Of a stretch of DNA of 13,902 nt, positions 13,880 to 13,902 are shown piece by piece (the stretch's first letter is position 1; the number at the start of each line of letters is the position of its first letter). The notes under the pieces are model-generated. The model was given only the letters and a program-made list of their open reading frames with translations, was not told where the DNA came from and ran no database searches. The position numbers and the translations under genes were made by a program. Source of the DNA: an uncultured Roseburia sp. (GTDB taxonomy: Bacteria > Bacillota > Clostridia > Lachnospirales > Lachnospiraceae); contig CAMSEJ010000020.1 in assembly GCA_947057405.1 (NCBI GenBank), positions 1-13,902 on the forward strand. The letters run 5' to 3'.

Positions 13880-13902
13880 AGATCGGAAGAGCACACGTCT
13901 GA
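13880..13902. other. Illumina adapter remnant at right contig end
   Basis: AGATCGGAAGAGCACACGTC plus TGA is the start of the standard Illumina Read 2 adapter. It is the exact reverse complement of positions 20-42, so the contig ends in a 23-bp inverted repeat that is artificial. Genomic sequence ends at 13879. Confidence 0.98.

Noticed and set aside
13313..13894. Complete 193-residue protein starting at 13894
   Set aside because: The first five residues (MLFRS) are adapter; the gene is a C-terminal fragment.
20..13902. 23-bp perfect terminal inverted repeats, as of a transposon or linear replicon
   Set aside because: The sequence is Illumina Read 2 adapter on both ends, not genomic DNA.

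Overview
The window is a complete assembled contig from a low-to-mid GC Gram-positive anaerobe, most likely a gut Clostridia/Lachnospiraceae-type Firmicute. The grounds are strong GGAGG ribosome-binding sites, sigma-A-like promoters (several with an extended TG -10), a lysine riboswitch in front of dapA, a two-OB-fold SSB-like gene, and large secreted proteins with FIVAR, BspA-type LRR, Big_2, NPCBM and FnIII-like modules. This is an inference from gene style, not a database match. Both ends (1-42 and 13880-13902) are Illumina library adapter, not genome; real sequence is about 43-13879, and the genes at both edges are cut.

Layout. 43-284 (-): N-terminus of an unknown secreted protein. 421-1365 (-): CorA-type Mg2+/divalent cation channel with its own terminator, divergent from 1518-1901 (+), a DtxR/MntR-family metalloregulator. 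1978-3510 (-): sodium:solute symporter. 3707-4387 (+): unrecognised three-TM membrane protein, convergent with the next unit. 4516-6258 (-): dapB and dapA, two consecutive steps of diaminopimelate/lysine synthesis, transcribed from a strong promoter (6579-6607) through a lysine riboswitch (6375-6553) and an intrinsic terminator (6329-6356). 6616-7101 (-): divergent CobO/BtuR-like P-loop protein. 7223-7849 (-): SSB-like protein with two OB folds. 8117-13084 (-): 1655-residue secreted GH2 beta-galactosidase with cadherin-like, NPCBM, Big_2 and two FnIII-like modules. 13313-13879 (-): C-terminal part of a second secreted modular protein (FIVAR plus BspA-type LRR).

The units look independent: most have their own promoter and terminator. 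The clearest regulated circuit is lysine-sensing control of dapA-dapB. The metal pair (corA / DtxR-like) shares a 152-bp divergent control region with a palindrome. The beta-galactosidase and its upstream neighbour look like a surface glycan-degradation locus.

I see no CRISPR array, phage, transposon, toxin-antitoxin or defence system. The region is ordinary chromosome. The least explained parts are the 226-residue membrane protein, the divergent CobO-like protein and the truncated secreted protein at the left edge.
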